This document shows positions 33,780-46,712 of a stretch of DNA of 64,000 nucleotides, in pieces. This stretch comes from Sphaerolaimus hirsutus (Eukaryota > Nematoda > Chromadorea > Monhysterida > Sphaerolaimidae). The DNA lies in the NCBI GenBank assembly GCA_964036195.1, contig OZ038460.1, positions 4,343,504 to 4,407,503 of the forward strand, read 5' to 3'. The first letter of the stretch is position 1; every line of letters begins with the position of its first letter. The translations under genes and the position numbers were made by a program. Below the pieces are notes generated by a model, which had not been told where the DNA came from, searched no databases, and saw only the letters and a program-made list of their open reading frames with translations.

Positions 33780-34967
33780 TATTGAGGTAATCTACGTAGA
33801 ACGGATTAAAGCAAAGTAGTGCTAGTCTTGGGACAACTTAAAGTTTTTACACTTTGCAGCGCCATGCCGCTATTGACACTATCGTCCATCCCGTGGCGCT
33901 TTTGTCACTTGACGCCATTTCTCCGTGGCGCATGCCCACCACTAAACACAAGTGAGTGGTGACATTTACCGTCTGTTTTAATGACCGCAATCTATGTGTT
34001 GCCATAGCAGTCTATTCTCATTAATTGGTCGAGCAATTAAACGCTACAAGCTCGTGACATTGAGCAACCTGAAGCTCGTTCCGTCCCATAGAAACTTAAT
34101 TTACAATCAACGCCGCGGTGATCCGACGATTTTTCAGCTAATTAATTTATGTATTCACGTGCATTGTCGGAAAATTTGCCGATGGGTTGAAAGAACATGC
34201 GACTTTTGATTTTCAGTGATTTCGGTTGATTTCAGTGATTTTCAGTGATTGCAACCCAATGGTCTGATCGATAAAAATGTCTATATTCAGTGTGTCATAA
34301 CGTAATAATGAAATGTCAAAGCAGCTTGACAAACGTGAAAGTGACATATTCGCGATGTGAAAGTAACATACACGGCACTCACAATGCATGCGCCGCATGC
34401 AGAACTCCATTCTACTGCCCCCATCCACATCCAGCAAGTGGCTTGCATGGTTTTGAAATCGAAATGCATAAACTTCAGTTAGATTGATAAATTAAATTGA
34501 TAGATTGACAGACGATAGATAGATTGTTAAATGAAATTCAAATGAAACTGACACTGATAGCCAATACAGTCATCATTTGGATTGCAGAGTAAAGGTAAGT
34601 ACATGGAAGCCATCGTGTGTTACATGCAGAAATTGAACACATGCAATGATGAACACAATGAATTTGTATTTATGTTAGACTCACTGTATACATTTAATTT
34701 TCGCTTTATGTCAGCTTTACATTATGTGAAAAAGCCATGCATTTAATTTTCACGTTATGTCATAGTTGAGCGTATGTAAGTAAAATGGATTCATAGCATT
34801 TTCGCCGATGCGACTTCACTGGATAAAATGTCGTCATTTTCATTGAACCCGCTCTCACAAGGGCGTCATGTTGTTGACTGCGCTGGCGCTTTTTTCGAGA
34901 ACCCCGATTCATTCTAAAACCCACCTGAATATTCACCTAGGTATTTCTAATAAAGGAAATTGTGTAG

Positions 34968-35490
34968 GTGTACTTGGCGGACATCACACTTACTATGGAA
35001 GCCTACCATAACCCTAACTATGGAATAATGGCCCCACACACGCTAGTTGACATCGACACCAAATGTCAACTGGTTCAAAGCCCAATTCAAAGGTTGTATT
35101 TGAACGTCGTTCGTCGGATCGTCAGCAAGCTTTGTATTGGGATGGGAACCAGTTGACATTTGGTGTCGATGTCAGCTAGCGTGTGTGGGGCCATTGAACC
35201 AAAAATTGTAAAGTTTTCCATCATAATATTACATTTTTACTATGGAATAATTATTTGCGAAATTTATCACAAGATTGTATATTCATTTAATTGACCCTGT
35301 GCCCGCGGCCATGTAAACCCGCTGGCCATGTAGCGTCAAAAATGTCCATTTTAAACGTTTTTTTGTCACTTTTCACTTTTTAAAGTGCTGAACGCATTCG
35401 AGTAAGGTCAAATATGATGAGAAATCTGATTACTATCATATTGCGGTAGGATTCAGCGCATACTTTGCGATCTACCGAATATACCGCAAA
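34968..35490. mobile_element. ACATCACACTTACTATGG element interrupted by 35028-35194
   Basis: Shares GGCGGACATCACACTTACTA, ATTTATCACAAGATT and GGTAGGATTCAGCGCATACT with 37497-37705 and, inverted, 49745-49930. The insertion of 35028-35194 splits its left arm. Confidence 0.6.
35028..35194. mobile_element. CACACGCTAGTTGACATCG inverted-repeat element, second copy
   Basis: ATGGCCCCACACACGCTAGT and CTAGCGTGTGTGGGGCCAT are perfect inverted ends; closely matches 16386-16550. Confidence 0.9.
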
Positions 35491-35906
35491 TAGATAGGTA
35501 CATGCTGCCCGGCTAAATGTGGTAGCCACTAGCCAATTGTAGTATTTGATTGAATTACTAAATATTGTAGTAATTCAATCAAATACTATACAATGAAAGC
35601 CACAGTGAATTTATATTGAGCGAAACAAATTTCTCGCCAGATCTCTGAGGCGCGCATGTAAATAATTTCGTAGCGCAATCTGTTTGAAGCATTAAAATAC
35701 AGGTACACCGTTTGCATGTAAATATATAAACATTTTAAAGCGCATCACATTTGTCAAATGGATAAAATTAAATGAACAAAAACATTTTTATTAGTTTCGC
35801 AGTGAAATAAATATTGGACTTGAAACGTTCATCAGTCTCGACGCAGGTTTGTGAACAATTAAGGTATGAACTTATTGAAAAATATTCTATGGAGATGCAT
35901 TCTGTA

Positions 35907-36213
35907 CCGTATTTGCTTGAATAATTCCCCGGGGAATTATTTTTTGTATGACTTTTTGAGGGGAGTGAACTATTCGAGGGGGGATTATTCAATGGGATGT
36001 TATTTCGTCAATCTTTTTAAGCATGTTTATATTAACCCATTCGACAAAATATGCTTTCTACACACAATAACATGTCATTTTTGTTAAAATTTAATCTAAC
36101 AAATTGATCATATGCTTTAAGGGGGAGTTATGTTTTCCTCGCTCGTCTTACAGGGAGAAAGTATTCAAGCGGCGGATTTTTCGAGGGGGGGGGGATTATT
36201 CAAGCAAATACGG
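35907..36213. mobile_element. TA-type element, GAATAATTCCCC variant
   Basis: Ends CCGTATTTGCTTGAATAATT and ATTATTCAAGCAAATACGG between TA; arms of GGGGGATTATTCAAG words. Confidence 0.8.
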
Positions 36214-37337
36214 TATATTCTTTATAAGTTCCAAGGATTTATTTTTGTCAAACAATTTTTATTTGGGTGGGGGGTTATTCATGTGGTGATGAGACCTACC
36301 TAAGTTGTTTTAGTTGTGACCTAAGTCCTATGTGGCACGAGAAGTTACCTATTTGAGAGGGGCGTTATTCGAGGGGGGGGGCTTATTAAAATATACTGTA
36401 TAAATATATTCATAAAATTGTTTTTCATTCAAATTCCGGCGACGCGGCTCAGTGCACTCGTGTCATACTTTACTCGTCATATCGGCTAGAAGTGGCCAAT
36501 AAAGTGCAATTTTTATTCAGTTGCAAGTGGTTGATTCATCTGTGCTAAATGGGCTTCAAGTTCTTAACTGAAGTGCGGAGACAAGTGAAAAGTGGTCATA
36601 AATCCAAGTGCTAAGTTGAATTGTCTCCTAGTGGTAAATAATATTGTCTCCAATACATGAATGATAAACATTGAGACATGTTTTCAACCCTGGGTTGAAC
36701 ACGCCTTAACTCGAACAGGTCTGTGTAATTTGTGTTATGGTAAATTGATACCCTCATTCTGGGTGAAACTTTTGTTGTTGTTGTTATGTATGGTAAAATA
36801 AACATTATGCCTGTATGGTAGATTTGGTAATTACATTTGGTAAATGAACAAATCAGTACAGTAAATTAATTAGAAGGGTAAATAGGCTAAAAAGGTAAAT
36901 GGGCATTCCCCTACTTTATGGAATCGACACTTAATGTGGGTGGAGCGCCTTTAATTCGCACTTTAACTTGAAAAGCTGGCACTATATTTGTTATTATAAG
37001 TTCAATAAACTTCTACACTTAGACATAAATTTGTATACCCTGTCTGAAGTGACTACTTCAGTCAGTTTAAAAGTTCATGTGATAGTTTGAATTCATATGA
37101 ATCCAAGACATTTTCTAAACATTCTAGTAGAAATTAGAAATTTTGCCGCCTGACAGGGTGCAACATTAGTAATTTACAAATATATAATTCAATGGACCAA
37201 ACACACCATGACAAAACAGCACAGTGACCAAAAGCTTGCAACTGAATAACAAATGCACTATTTCGAACACAAATCGTCTCAACAAAGAGGAAATGCCCAA
37301 CTTCAGACATCAAACAGTGCGCATTCAAAGTGGAGTC

Positions 37338-40300
37338 ATGGAGCTTATAAAACTGGGCTTCACGGTGCTATGTTTACTGTGTAGCAGCGTCACGCTAAAA
37401 GGTTAGCAGGGAGACGTTATTTTAATAACGGCGGCGCTAGTATTTATTTAGTATAATGAAGACCTTTGGAGTAGCCGGTGATTTGTTAATTAAAAATGGG
37501 TATACTCGACCGACATCACACTTTGTATGAAATCCTACCATAACCCATCTGAATAATGAACAAAAAATTTTTTTTAGTTTTTTCATCACAATATTTCGTT
37601 CTTACTATGGATTAATAAATTACACAATTTATCACAAGATTTTATTCATTAAATTGTGGTAGGATTCTGCACATACTTTGCGGTCCGCTGATTATAACGT
37701 AGATACTCGAGTAGTTCCTTCCATTTAAATACTAAGTTTTCCTCCGTCTGGCACTGGGCAAAACCATAATCTGGGCACATGATATTTTATCACAAATTTG
37801 TTGATATAAAACGACATTGCGATAATATGGAAAACATCTCAAATAATCGTTTTTTCTTCAATTTGATGGATTGTAATCCATTGAAAATTACAAAACCGAA
37901 CCGAGTATATACGGTATCTAAGGTGCACAATTTACTTTTGAACATGGCGAGATTGATATCGCGATGGGGTGATCACTAGTGATGGAAAGGCACCGGTGCC
38001 CCGGTGCTGGGCACCGAAGCGCAACAGCACCTGGATCCGGTGCGGTGCCAGTGCCATTTGTGCTGCGATTACAGCTCGGGCGTAAAATTGACTGGGCGTA
38101 AAATTGACCGGGCATAAAATTAATTACAGATGAATGGATAAAGATACAACATTGTTATTTCAGTCAAAGAAAGCTTAGATGCAGACGTTTCTTGTGTCCA
38201 AAGCTCATGAGTTTATTTTAATTGTACTGAGAGTTATGAATTTTAGCACAATTTTTTCAATTATGTGCTGCAAGTTGGGTAAAATTAGGGCGTAAAATTA
38301 AAAAAATTTGCGAAAAAATTCATAACTTCTAGTAAAGTTAAAATAAACTGATGAGATTTGGACCAGGGTTGGCAAAATCTCAGAAAAAAAAAATAAAATA
38401 AAAATAAAATGGAAAATTGAAGAATAAAATAAAATACAATAAATTGGAAAATTAATAATAAAAAATACAATTTTACTAAAATTCGAATTTTTGTTAAATT
38501 TTAGTAAAATTGTACAAAAATTTGAATTTTTGTACAATTTTAGTAATATTTTACAATAAATCGAGCGTCTGTAAAATTCTAGCAAATGTTTTCTATCATG
38601 TTGCTTGAGATTGTAGCTGCCAAGCTGCCTTGTTGTTGCTTTCATTGTTGTGATTGAAAAAACATTTTTGCCCAAAATTGTAAATTTTCACCTTAAAAAT
38701 CACTAACTTATATGATTTTTTCCTATTTTCTTAATTCCATATCTTGAAAAAGCCCATATATTGAACCCCGCAAGCCCCCCACCCCCTAAAAATAACAAAT
38801 TTTTTAGCTATCTTCCCTCAATTAGCAATTAGCTACATATCAATCCGGCCGCTCTGAGGGTCCAAATTCAAGATACCTACCTGCGTCGCATCGCAACCCG
38901 TGTCACAAGTCTACATTAATTTTTTTGTATTCATCTGCATGCTTCTAGCCATCGTTTTATGGCCTTGCATCCAATATTCCGATTTTTAGTAAAATTTTTG
39001 TAAAATATTTGTAAAATTTCTGTAAAATGGTTTCATTTTATTTTATTAATGACATTTCAGAATAAAATAAAATAAAATAAAATGAAACATGAATAAAATA
39101 AAAATAAAATACAATTTTAATAAAAATAAAATAAAATTTTTGTAAAAAGAATTTTACTAAAACCAACCATGATTTGGACACAAGCAACATCTGCATGTGC
39201 GCTTTCTTTGACTGTAATTACAATGCCATATCTTTATCCATTCACCTGTAATTAATTTTACGCCCAAAAATCAACTTTACGCCTGGTCACGTTTACACCC
39301 GAGCTGTAATCGCAGCATTACAGAGGTGCCCTGCCGGTGCCGGCGCATTTTGAGAGTGTCACCGTTGCCTTTGCAGTGTGGAGCCATTTTTTGCCGGTCC
39401 CAAAGGTGCCAGGTGCCTTTTCTAAGGAGGGGCACCTGGTGCCGGTGCGTGGGTGCGGTGCGGTTTCCCAGCGCCTTTACCATCACTAGTGCCCACACTG
39501 GGGTGTCAAAAAATGTTAACGGAAAACGGAGCCAGAAAAAAATTTTGCGGGAAAAACGGGAAAATTTTGCATGCAGTAAACGGAAAGTTGACACCCTGGA
39601 TGGAGTCTAGACCACACCCGCGAAACAAATACTTTTCGGAAGTCCCACAGATCAACTTCCCGGTAGCGGATAAAAATAGATCAAAAATAAACCCAAACAG
39701 TGAACATTTTTTATATTTATCAGTAAGATAACAAGATAATGTAATGTGGAAGAAAAGCATGGCATATTTAAATACCTATTCACAAGAAGCGCCAGACAGG
39801 GTGGCTTTGCAGTGCGGTGAATGACGTCAACAAAAATAAGTACCGTATTTCCTCGAAATACCCCCACGGGGTTTATTTTTTCAGACTGGAAATTTTGATG
39901 GGGGTTTTCATTTTATGGTAGGTTTTCATACTAGGTGTGCTGGCCGCTGAGTATACCAGCGATGCAAATTGGTCCCAATTTATACTTCATGTACCTATAT
40001 CGTATACATGATGTACCTTCTTCCAGACGGGGGTATTTCGAGGGGGGTTAATTCAAGGGGGGGGGGTATTTCGAGGAAATGCGGTAAAATAACAAAAAGC
40101 CCCATGAAAGTGTTTACCTTTTCGACCGTTTTTCAAGTATTTTAGAATAAAACAAAAATGAAAAGCCACCGCATCCCCCATCCGCTCAGGCCAAATGACT
40201 CTGAGCAGCCCGGCGGGCAGAGCGAAACTTGCCCACCTGCCCACCATGGGGCCCGACTTCAACTACGGCACCATGGACTTGGACCTGAGCTTCGACTCGT

Positions 40301-40431
40301 GCGGCGCCATACTGCCGCAGCAATTTTGCGATGCCGTTGGTGAAAGTGATGGGTTGTGCGACGAAAAGGTAGCTAATGACTGGCCGCATTTTAAGGAACT
40401 GTGTCCGAGGGAATGCGGCGTTTGTCCGTGA
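37338..40431 (+). CDS. Small secreted protein with a single ShK-type six-cysteine domain
   Basis: Two exons: 37338-37401 and 40190-40431. The first encodes MELIKLGFTVLCLLCSSVTL, a typical signal peptide, and ends AAAAG/GTTAGC with one spare base; the second begins after a C-rich tract CCGCTCAG with two bases that complete a Gly codon. The joined product is 101 residues. The C-terminal half has six cysteines in ShK order, beginning SCGAIL, then QQFC, GLCDE, and ending ELCPRECGVC-P, with stop directly after. ShK domains occur in animal metalloproteases, peroxidases, cuticle or mucus proteins and some toxins; here there is no enzyme domain, so the product would be a stand-alone secreted peptide. 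I make no claim of toxicity. The 2.8-kb intron is filled by a triple-nested element and a TA-type element. The first exon rests on signal-peptide character and phase agreement; the ShK exon itself is clear. Confidence 0.7.
38061..39319. mobile_element. GCTGCGATTACAGC element, copy 2, middle layer of nest
   Basis: Same ends as 26885-27331. Its centre is interrupted by 38364-39171; the uninterrupted copy has the matching junction. Confidence 0.85.
38364..39171. mobile_element. AAATTTTAC/AAAATAAA-word hAT-like element, inner layer
   Basis: Ends CAGGGTTGGCAAAATCTC and ACTAAAACCAACCATG; perfect 8-bp duplication ATTTGGAC at 38356-38363 and 39172-39179. The interior is AATAAAATAAAAT and TTTTTGTAAAATT words. 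Confidence 0.9.
39843..40084. mobile_element. TA-type CCGTATTTCC element before the ShK exon
   Basis: TA-flanked ends CCGTATTTCCTCGAAATACC and TATTTCGAGGAAATGCGG. It ends 105 bp before the splice acceptor at 40189. Confidence 0.85.
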
Positions 40432-40517
40432 GGTTGAGTAGTCTTAATTTTTGGGGTTCAAATGGTGTTCACTGGAATTAGCGTTCCAAAAACTCGGTGT
40501 TGTACAGGAAATATAAT

Positions 40518-41137
40518 TGAGGCGTCTATATCTAAAAGTCGACAAGTCCACAAAATGCGATTTTGAGTAAATCGCATTTTAAGTTTCAGACCCAATTCCA
40601 GGCCCGTGGTGCGTGTCCAATTTGGCTCTCTCATGTTTTCCTTTAAGTTCCATATGTTGACAATAAAGTGTCAAATTTTCAGCCCCTAATCTCAACCTAC
40701 CTATATGTGAAAAATGGGATCTCAATAAAATTCCATCTGGTCAGAACAAAACTGTTTCGGGGAGGGAAATGGAAATGCCTTCTTGCACGCGAAAACGTTT
40801 TTGTTCCCGGTGGCGAAGGAGCTGCCTTATGGGAAAATTATGGACTTGTCGCCTATTAGAAATCGGTGTCCACAGTGGACTTATAACATTTCATGCGTTT
40901 TCTCCCATAAAAAAAAGGATGCGGAGGATGGACTTGTCGACTTCTTGTCCAATTTTTTTTGCATTTTCCCCCAAAAATGTCAAATTTGGCACTATGCCAT
41001 ATGGGCATGTGAGGTCAAAATTTGTTGTGGAACATAATTAAAAATGTGCAGACGTAGCCCCAGATGACGTTTCCAGGCCTAACCTGAAATTTTCATATTT
41101 TGGACGTGTCGACTTTTAGAATTGGACGCCTCAATTA
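40518..41137. mobile_element. AATTGAGGCGTC element, copy 2
   Basis: Ends AATTGAGGCGTC and GACGCCTCAATT, flanked by AAATAT on both sides. The interior matches 15529-16180 in reverse, including CCCAATTCCAGGCCCGTGG. Confidence 0.85.
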
Positions 41138-41748
41138 AATATAATCTTACAAATTCTCTCAAAAACATAAATAAAAAATCTGAAAATTCGAAGATAAAAT
41201 GTAAAAAATATAGGTAAATAAGAGATTTTTTATATTTTCTCATATTAAAAAATATAGAAATATCCTGAAATTTTTAGAACGCCAACTGGAATTTTGGGGT
41301 CGGGGTCGGGGTCGGTAGTGTAACACTCATAGCGATTAGAATTCTCTATTTGCTCCAAATATTTAAAATCAAAGATGAAAAGCACTAAAGCACTTTCGGT
41401 CACGCCACAGAAACCTATATCCGAACCCGGAGCACGCTTGCACTTTTTCGAAATCCAATTGAGATTTTTTGGACTTTCAAAACGAAAATTCAGTGGTCTT
41501 AGATGGACTTGTGCACTTTCAATATGAAAGTCGCGTTTTACATAGTGGACTCGTGCACTTTCGATGTGAAAATCGGTATCAACATGGACTATAAAGCTAT
41601 TTTTTTCTAAATCTTGCAAAACTAAATAAATACCTACATAAAAATATGCGATGTCAAATGAACGCTTAGCTCGATTTTTCTTGATTTTACGCTAGGTACG
41701 CATTTTGATACCGTAATACTTGTATGGCACGAGCAAGACACATAAATA

Positions 41749-42195
41749 CCGTACTTCCTCTAAATACCCCCAGGGGGTATCATTTCGCCAGCAAATTTTG
41801 AGGGGGGGGGTTAATTTAAGGGATGTATTTATTTGAGGGTGGTCTATTATTTCGCCCGAAATTTTATGAAATTGCACATACTCAGACATAGAAAAAATAA
41901 CAATAAGTGATGTATGAGCGTCTATCCGCATACCTATCGTATTTCCTCGAAATACCCCCAGGGGGGTTTATTAAGTATGTAGATGGTACAAACCCGCCCT
42001 GTTCTAACATAACACAATCATTGTTTCAACGTGTGTTCTGCATTGCCTGGATAACAAACTGCAAAGTTTGTCATTTACAGTCAAGTTGGGAGGGTTTTTT
42101 TTCGAGGTGGTTTATAAATTCATAGTGGCCATTTAAAGAGGGGGATATTTCGAGTGGGGGGGGTATTTCGAGGGCGGTATTTCGAGGAAATACGG
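41749..42195. mobile_element. TA-type CCGTACTTCC element, possibly two copies joined
   Basis: Left end CCGTACTTCCTCTAAATACC, a second left end CGTATTTCCTCGAAATACCC at 41938, and one right end TATTTCGAGGAAATACGG. Confidence 0.75.
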
Positions 42196-44268
42196 TATAT
42201 TTTACCTACATGCCGAGCGGGTTTAAAGGTCTACTCTACAGGCACAGGGCCCTTAATAAGAAGTGTTATTTACGATCGGGAATGAAAAACCATTTGAACC
42301 CCGATAAATGTGGTTGTGGTTTGCAAACGTTAATGAATTTTTGAAGTGGCGACAAAACCACTTTTTGAAGTGCCTGACACGTATTTTTACATCGTGAAGT
42401 GGGTTGTAAGTCGTGATTCAATATTCTAATGAGTGGCTTAAAATTGTGATGATGCGAGTCGATGTAAAAAGTCATTAATTCCACCTACTACTACGTACTT
42501 TGTATGTTTCGTATATTGTGGGGTAGTGAATTTTGAAGAAAAAACGCGAAACGTTTGATCTACGGCAAAAAGATCAGAAAACTACTTTCTCATTACATTT
42601 TCTGGGAAACTTTTAGAATACAACAAGCACTTTATTGACCACATGCAACGAGTTAGTTAGGCGGTCCAAAACCCAACATGAGTTTGGCTGCCCGCAAAAA
42701 AAAAAGACTCTAAAAACGACACAAATCAATTTCGCTATCGGTACCAAATTCGCACGTTTGATGCAACCATGGATCTTTACACTAGTAGACATCAAAATTC
42801 TTGTCAACTAAATTCAACAAAATTTTGGATTATTACGTGATGTCAATTTTCCTATGTAATCGAGGGCATAGATAATTTTATATCTTGAGACTTAATTTCA
42901 TTGTTACTATTGAGTATTATGCTTTTCATTTTTTATGTTATTTAGTTGACATTCAGTTGACACAAATTTTCAATGTCAACTAGTATGTACGGGTCTAATC
43001 CAACACAACCTCTATTCAACAAATGTGCTATTTATGCAAATTAGTTACATTACTATCAAAATGCGTCAGTCAATTTTCATTCAGTGTCCCAATCATTGCG
43101 GAACAAACAAAGTATTTATAATACAGATCTCAATAACGGTAACCTGACAAGATGACAATGACAAGTGGCAAGCATTTTTTAATACACTAGAGAATAACAA
43201 CACATTTACGCGATAAAGCAAGATAAATATCATAGTTAACTAGATAACAAACATAAAAACATGACGTTATAACTATTCACCGCGCGTTTTTTGCTCCAAT
43301 TAAGTAACTGCCTAAAGAGACAAAGAACTGAAATTGTAAACTTGTTGTGTTCCACTGTAGAGCTACGGTATATAAACATGCTTGATTAGTGGTTGCCGGG
43401 GTTCTTTTTAACAGGTTTTTTAAAAAGCATCGAGACCGTTTTTTAAACCACAGCCAAAAAATTTTATTACTTATTCACGAGGTTGTGCGGAAGCGCGCAA
43501 TTTCACATACAAAATACTATCAGTCGTTTTTTCATTGGTTTTGTGGCATTTTTAGTTCAAAATCTTTATTTTTCATGCTATTGCGTAATCATGGTGGCCC
43601 ACCCTAGTTGACCCTTGAGTGTTAACTGGTTTGTGTGAACTCGGATTTTGGCTTCACGTGTCACAATCTCCAAATATAATACATGCGGCAATGTTGAAAA
43701 TTAAATATGACCGCAAGTGCATTTGAAGATCGCTCTGCGGCACGCGAAACCGAAATCTGAGTTGCATAGACCAGTTGACACACAAGTGCATCCAATGGCT
43801 GCACAGCCAAACATCACAAAGCACTTGTAGAATATACCTGTATGTGTTCATTCATAACCACATTTGGGATCTTTTAAAAAAAGCTATTAAAAATGTTGTC
43901 GTTTTTAAAAAGTGTCAAAAGTGGGGTCGTTGAAAAAAAAAACGTTTTGATGCCTATGCTTGATAAACATTGGACTGAATTGAATGATCAATTTGAATGT
44001 ATTTTACAAATTTGCAGTTGCACAGGAATCAATTCCGCCATTGTACAAACCTGAACCCCTGAACCTCGACAAAGTGACAGACTTCAAACAAAAATTCAAT
44101 GCCCGATAGTGTTCACATTGACACTTAACTAACGGGATTACCTCGAAGGCCCAAATACATTCTAAACATATTTACCTGGAAGTTCAAAAACAGCGGAAGA
44201 AGAGCAACTTTTCCAAAAAAGAAAATATTGCACTGGACTTGTCACACAAAAAACGCGTCACAAACCAC

Positions 44269-44561
44269 CAGAGTTGGTCGAACACTGGTATTTTTGAAAA
44301 ACATAAACGTAAATAGCTATTCCAAAGTATGAGTACTATTTATACTAAAGAATAAAATACTTTTTAAATACATTGGAAAGCGTAAAATAAAGCGTTTGTT
44401 GCATTTGTGAGTTGGATTTTTACGTTTTCCTGGTACCCGGATAAGTTGGCCAGGAAAACGTTACAAAACGTAACGGTATTTTCGAAAAGCGTAAATGTAA
44501 GTATAAATACCCGAAACACACGGGTATTTCGGGTAAACGTAAATACGTTTTCGCAACTCTG
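44269..44561. mobile_element. hAT-like TTTACG-word element beside BPNT2 stop
   Basis: Ends CAGAGTTGGTCG and CGCAACTCTG. It ends 10 bp from the BPNT2 stop codon, so the BPNT2 3' UTR probably runs into it. Confidence 0.65.
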
Positions 44562-44570
44562 CAACTACAA

Positions 44571-46678
44571 CTACGTGCCCAATTTCAGCCAGTGCGGCTT
44601 CAACTTGGCTGAGTAAGCGAATGGCCTGTCAATAGCCACCAGCCAGCCTCTGTCATTCACTGGATTATCAGCAGCGAAGTAAGTCAACTGGTCGCCGTCC
44701 AGTGTCAGAGCCCTGCGACGAGATTGTAAATATATGATTGACGTGTTTTTCGGTAGCCCGCTCAAATTCGGTCCGGCTCTCGGTAAAATGATACATAGGT
44801 ATGTAAAATATAAATGGCAGAGAAATTTGTTAAATGCATGTATGGCAGGCATTGTGAAACGTCCGTAAAAGTGCGAAATAAAAATTTAATGGGAATTTTA
44901 CTTTTATCCGACACTTGGCAAATTTGTCTGACATTTCAGGAGGGCGGGACCAGCACCAAAATCACATTTGCCTCACACACTAGTTATTATATTTATGTCA
45001 ACTCAATGTCAACTGAGGGCGTGTGCGTTTTTCAGTTGACATCTTAAATTCTAGTTCCTTAGTGCTCACCAGGCAGCAAAAACCTCATTATCGGGCTACC
45101 CGAAAACCCCTTATCGGGCTAATTAAATCGCTCACCTGCCACCGGCCGCTGACGCAAGTGCGTCACCGGCGCACAGGTCCCACTTTTTGACGCGCGTCGC
45201 GTGCAAGTACAGCGCCGCGGAGCCGTTCAGCACCCGCAAAGTTTTGTAACCGGCCCCGCCCGCCGGCTCGATCTCGTAGACGCCTGAGCCTGGGGGGGGG
45301 GGGGTTATTGAGTATTTTTGTTTTTGATTGTAACTTTTTAATGGTATGCGTGGTTGAAAAGACATGCACTGCAATTTCCGATCGCTGTTTACTGGTTTCA
45401 ATTCCGCAAGTGGTGAAGTAAAAAATCATTTGAGAAGTGAAATGAGAAGTAAAATGAGCATCGAAAGTAAAAAGAGAGTAAACACTTAACTTTTCTTTCG
45501 CTTCTCACTTCTAACATTTCTTCGCTTTTTACTTTTTACTTCACATCTCACTTCTCACTGCACTTCTCAAATGGGCTTTTACTTTCCCACTTGCAGAATT
45601 GGCACATGGCTGCCAGAGTTTGAGTTCACTTTTAAGTCTGCCCTCGCGCCCACCTACCAAAATTCCGTCCAAAACCATCTAAAAACCGTCCGACAGAAAC
45701 GAACCCAGCGCGTCGTCGATCAGCGAGCGTACCTTGCCGCCCGCGTGCGACCGCGACACCAACACGGTCTTGTTGACCGCGTTCGGCTTGCTGTCCGAGC
45801 CGCCCGACGCCGCATCCGAGCGCAGCGGCAACAGCTGGCCGCGCGTCGAACTGTACAAGTACGGCCGCTGCTCGTCCGCCACGCCCCACACTGAGAAAGG
45901 GCGATTTTTTTAGCTGTTCAGTTTTGTTTCGTTTTTCAAACATTTGTGGCCTAAGTCCCGCCCATCATGGATACCAAAAAATACGAAGTTGTAATCGGGA
46001 GAATTTTTACGTTTGACAGGAAATTTGTTCGCCATGGTATTTACATTGTTCAGGTGCGCAGGATTTCTACAATGCAAATCACTCCCAAATCTATTATTCT
46101 GTTCTTCAAAAATCATTGTAGGGTGGTGTTTACATGAAAAATTAGTGACGACAAAATTCATATTTCAAGGAAAAGTAACATATTTGTGAGAGAAAAAGCA
46201 GTGAAGTATACATACTCAAACGAGTGTACACACGTGTCAAGTTTCAGAAAAATTTGTGCTAGTTGCTCATAAGTTATAGACATTAAAATAAGATTTCTGT
46301 AGTCGCAGATCAGTCGCGGCGGCGACAACGGTGCGACAACAGATTTTTTTAAACGCCTGTTACTTATGAGCGACATGCACAAATTATCTGAAACTTGACA
46401 ATGTATCGATGTGCTTACGTGCTTTATGTACATCTCACTACTTTTTCTCACAAATACAGAAAAAAAACTCCCCGAAATATGAAACTTGAAAAATAAATCG
46501 TCACTAATTATTTCCGTAAACATCGCCCTAATATACCCTTCAACGCACCAAGTTCCCGCTGGAAAGGTCTGTACACAACTCCGAATTTGGGACGCCCTCT
46601 GTACGCCACGCAAATCATTACCGTGACATATTCGATTAGGTCCTCTGCGATGCGATGTCATCATTTTAAAAACAGATA

Positions 46679-46712
<34 letters not shown>

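Larger units (their letters stand above)
23656..37337. other. Spacer or unresolved 5' part of psq gene
   Basis: No further coding exon could be supported on either strand. An exon ending in phase 2 should lie upstream of 23655 on the minus strand. The stretch is repeat-rich: elements at 25306, 26209, 26460, 26885, 27412, 28160, 30429, 31190, 31644, 33367, 35028 and 35907 are listed; 27640-27950 is CAGGCGCCTGAC/GCATGC-word sequence; 29200-29350, 32500-33350 and 33860-34960 show nothing recognisable beyond short simple repeats. Confidence 0.5.
37977..39488. mobile_element. GGTGCC-word hAT-like element, outer layer of a triple nest
   Basis: Ends TAGTGATGGAAAGGCACCGG and GCGCCTTTACCATCACTA; arms of GGTGCC words. 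Flanks GTGATCAC and GTGCCCAC agree at 6 of 8. Interrupted by 38061-39319. Confidence 0.8.
37402..40189 (+). other. ShK gene intron, 2.8 kb
   Basis: Carries the 37497-37705 repeat, the triple-nested element 37977-39488 and the TA-type element 39843-40084. No other coding sequence seen. Confidence 0.6.
40432..44570. other. Spacer between ShK gene and BPNT2 3' end
   Basis: No gene is supported. It holds 40518-41137, 41749-42195 and 44269-44561, an AAATCTC patch at 41140-41280, an AGTTGACCC-ended element at 43585-43795 and a lone GTCAACTAGTATGTACGGGT end at 42980. From 42200 to 43580 I see nothing else. Confidence 0.5.
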
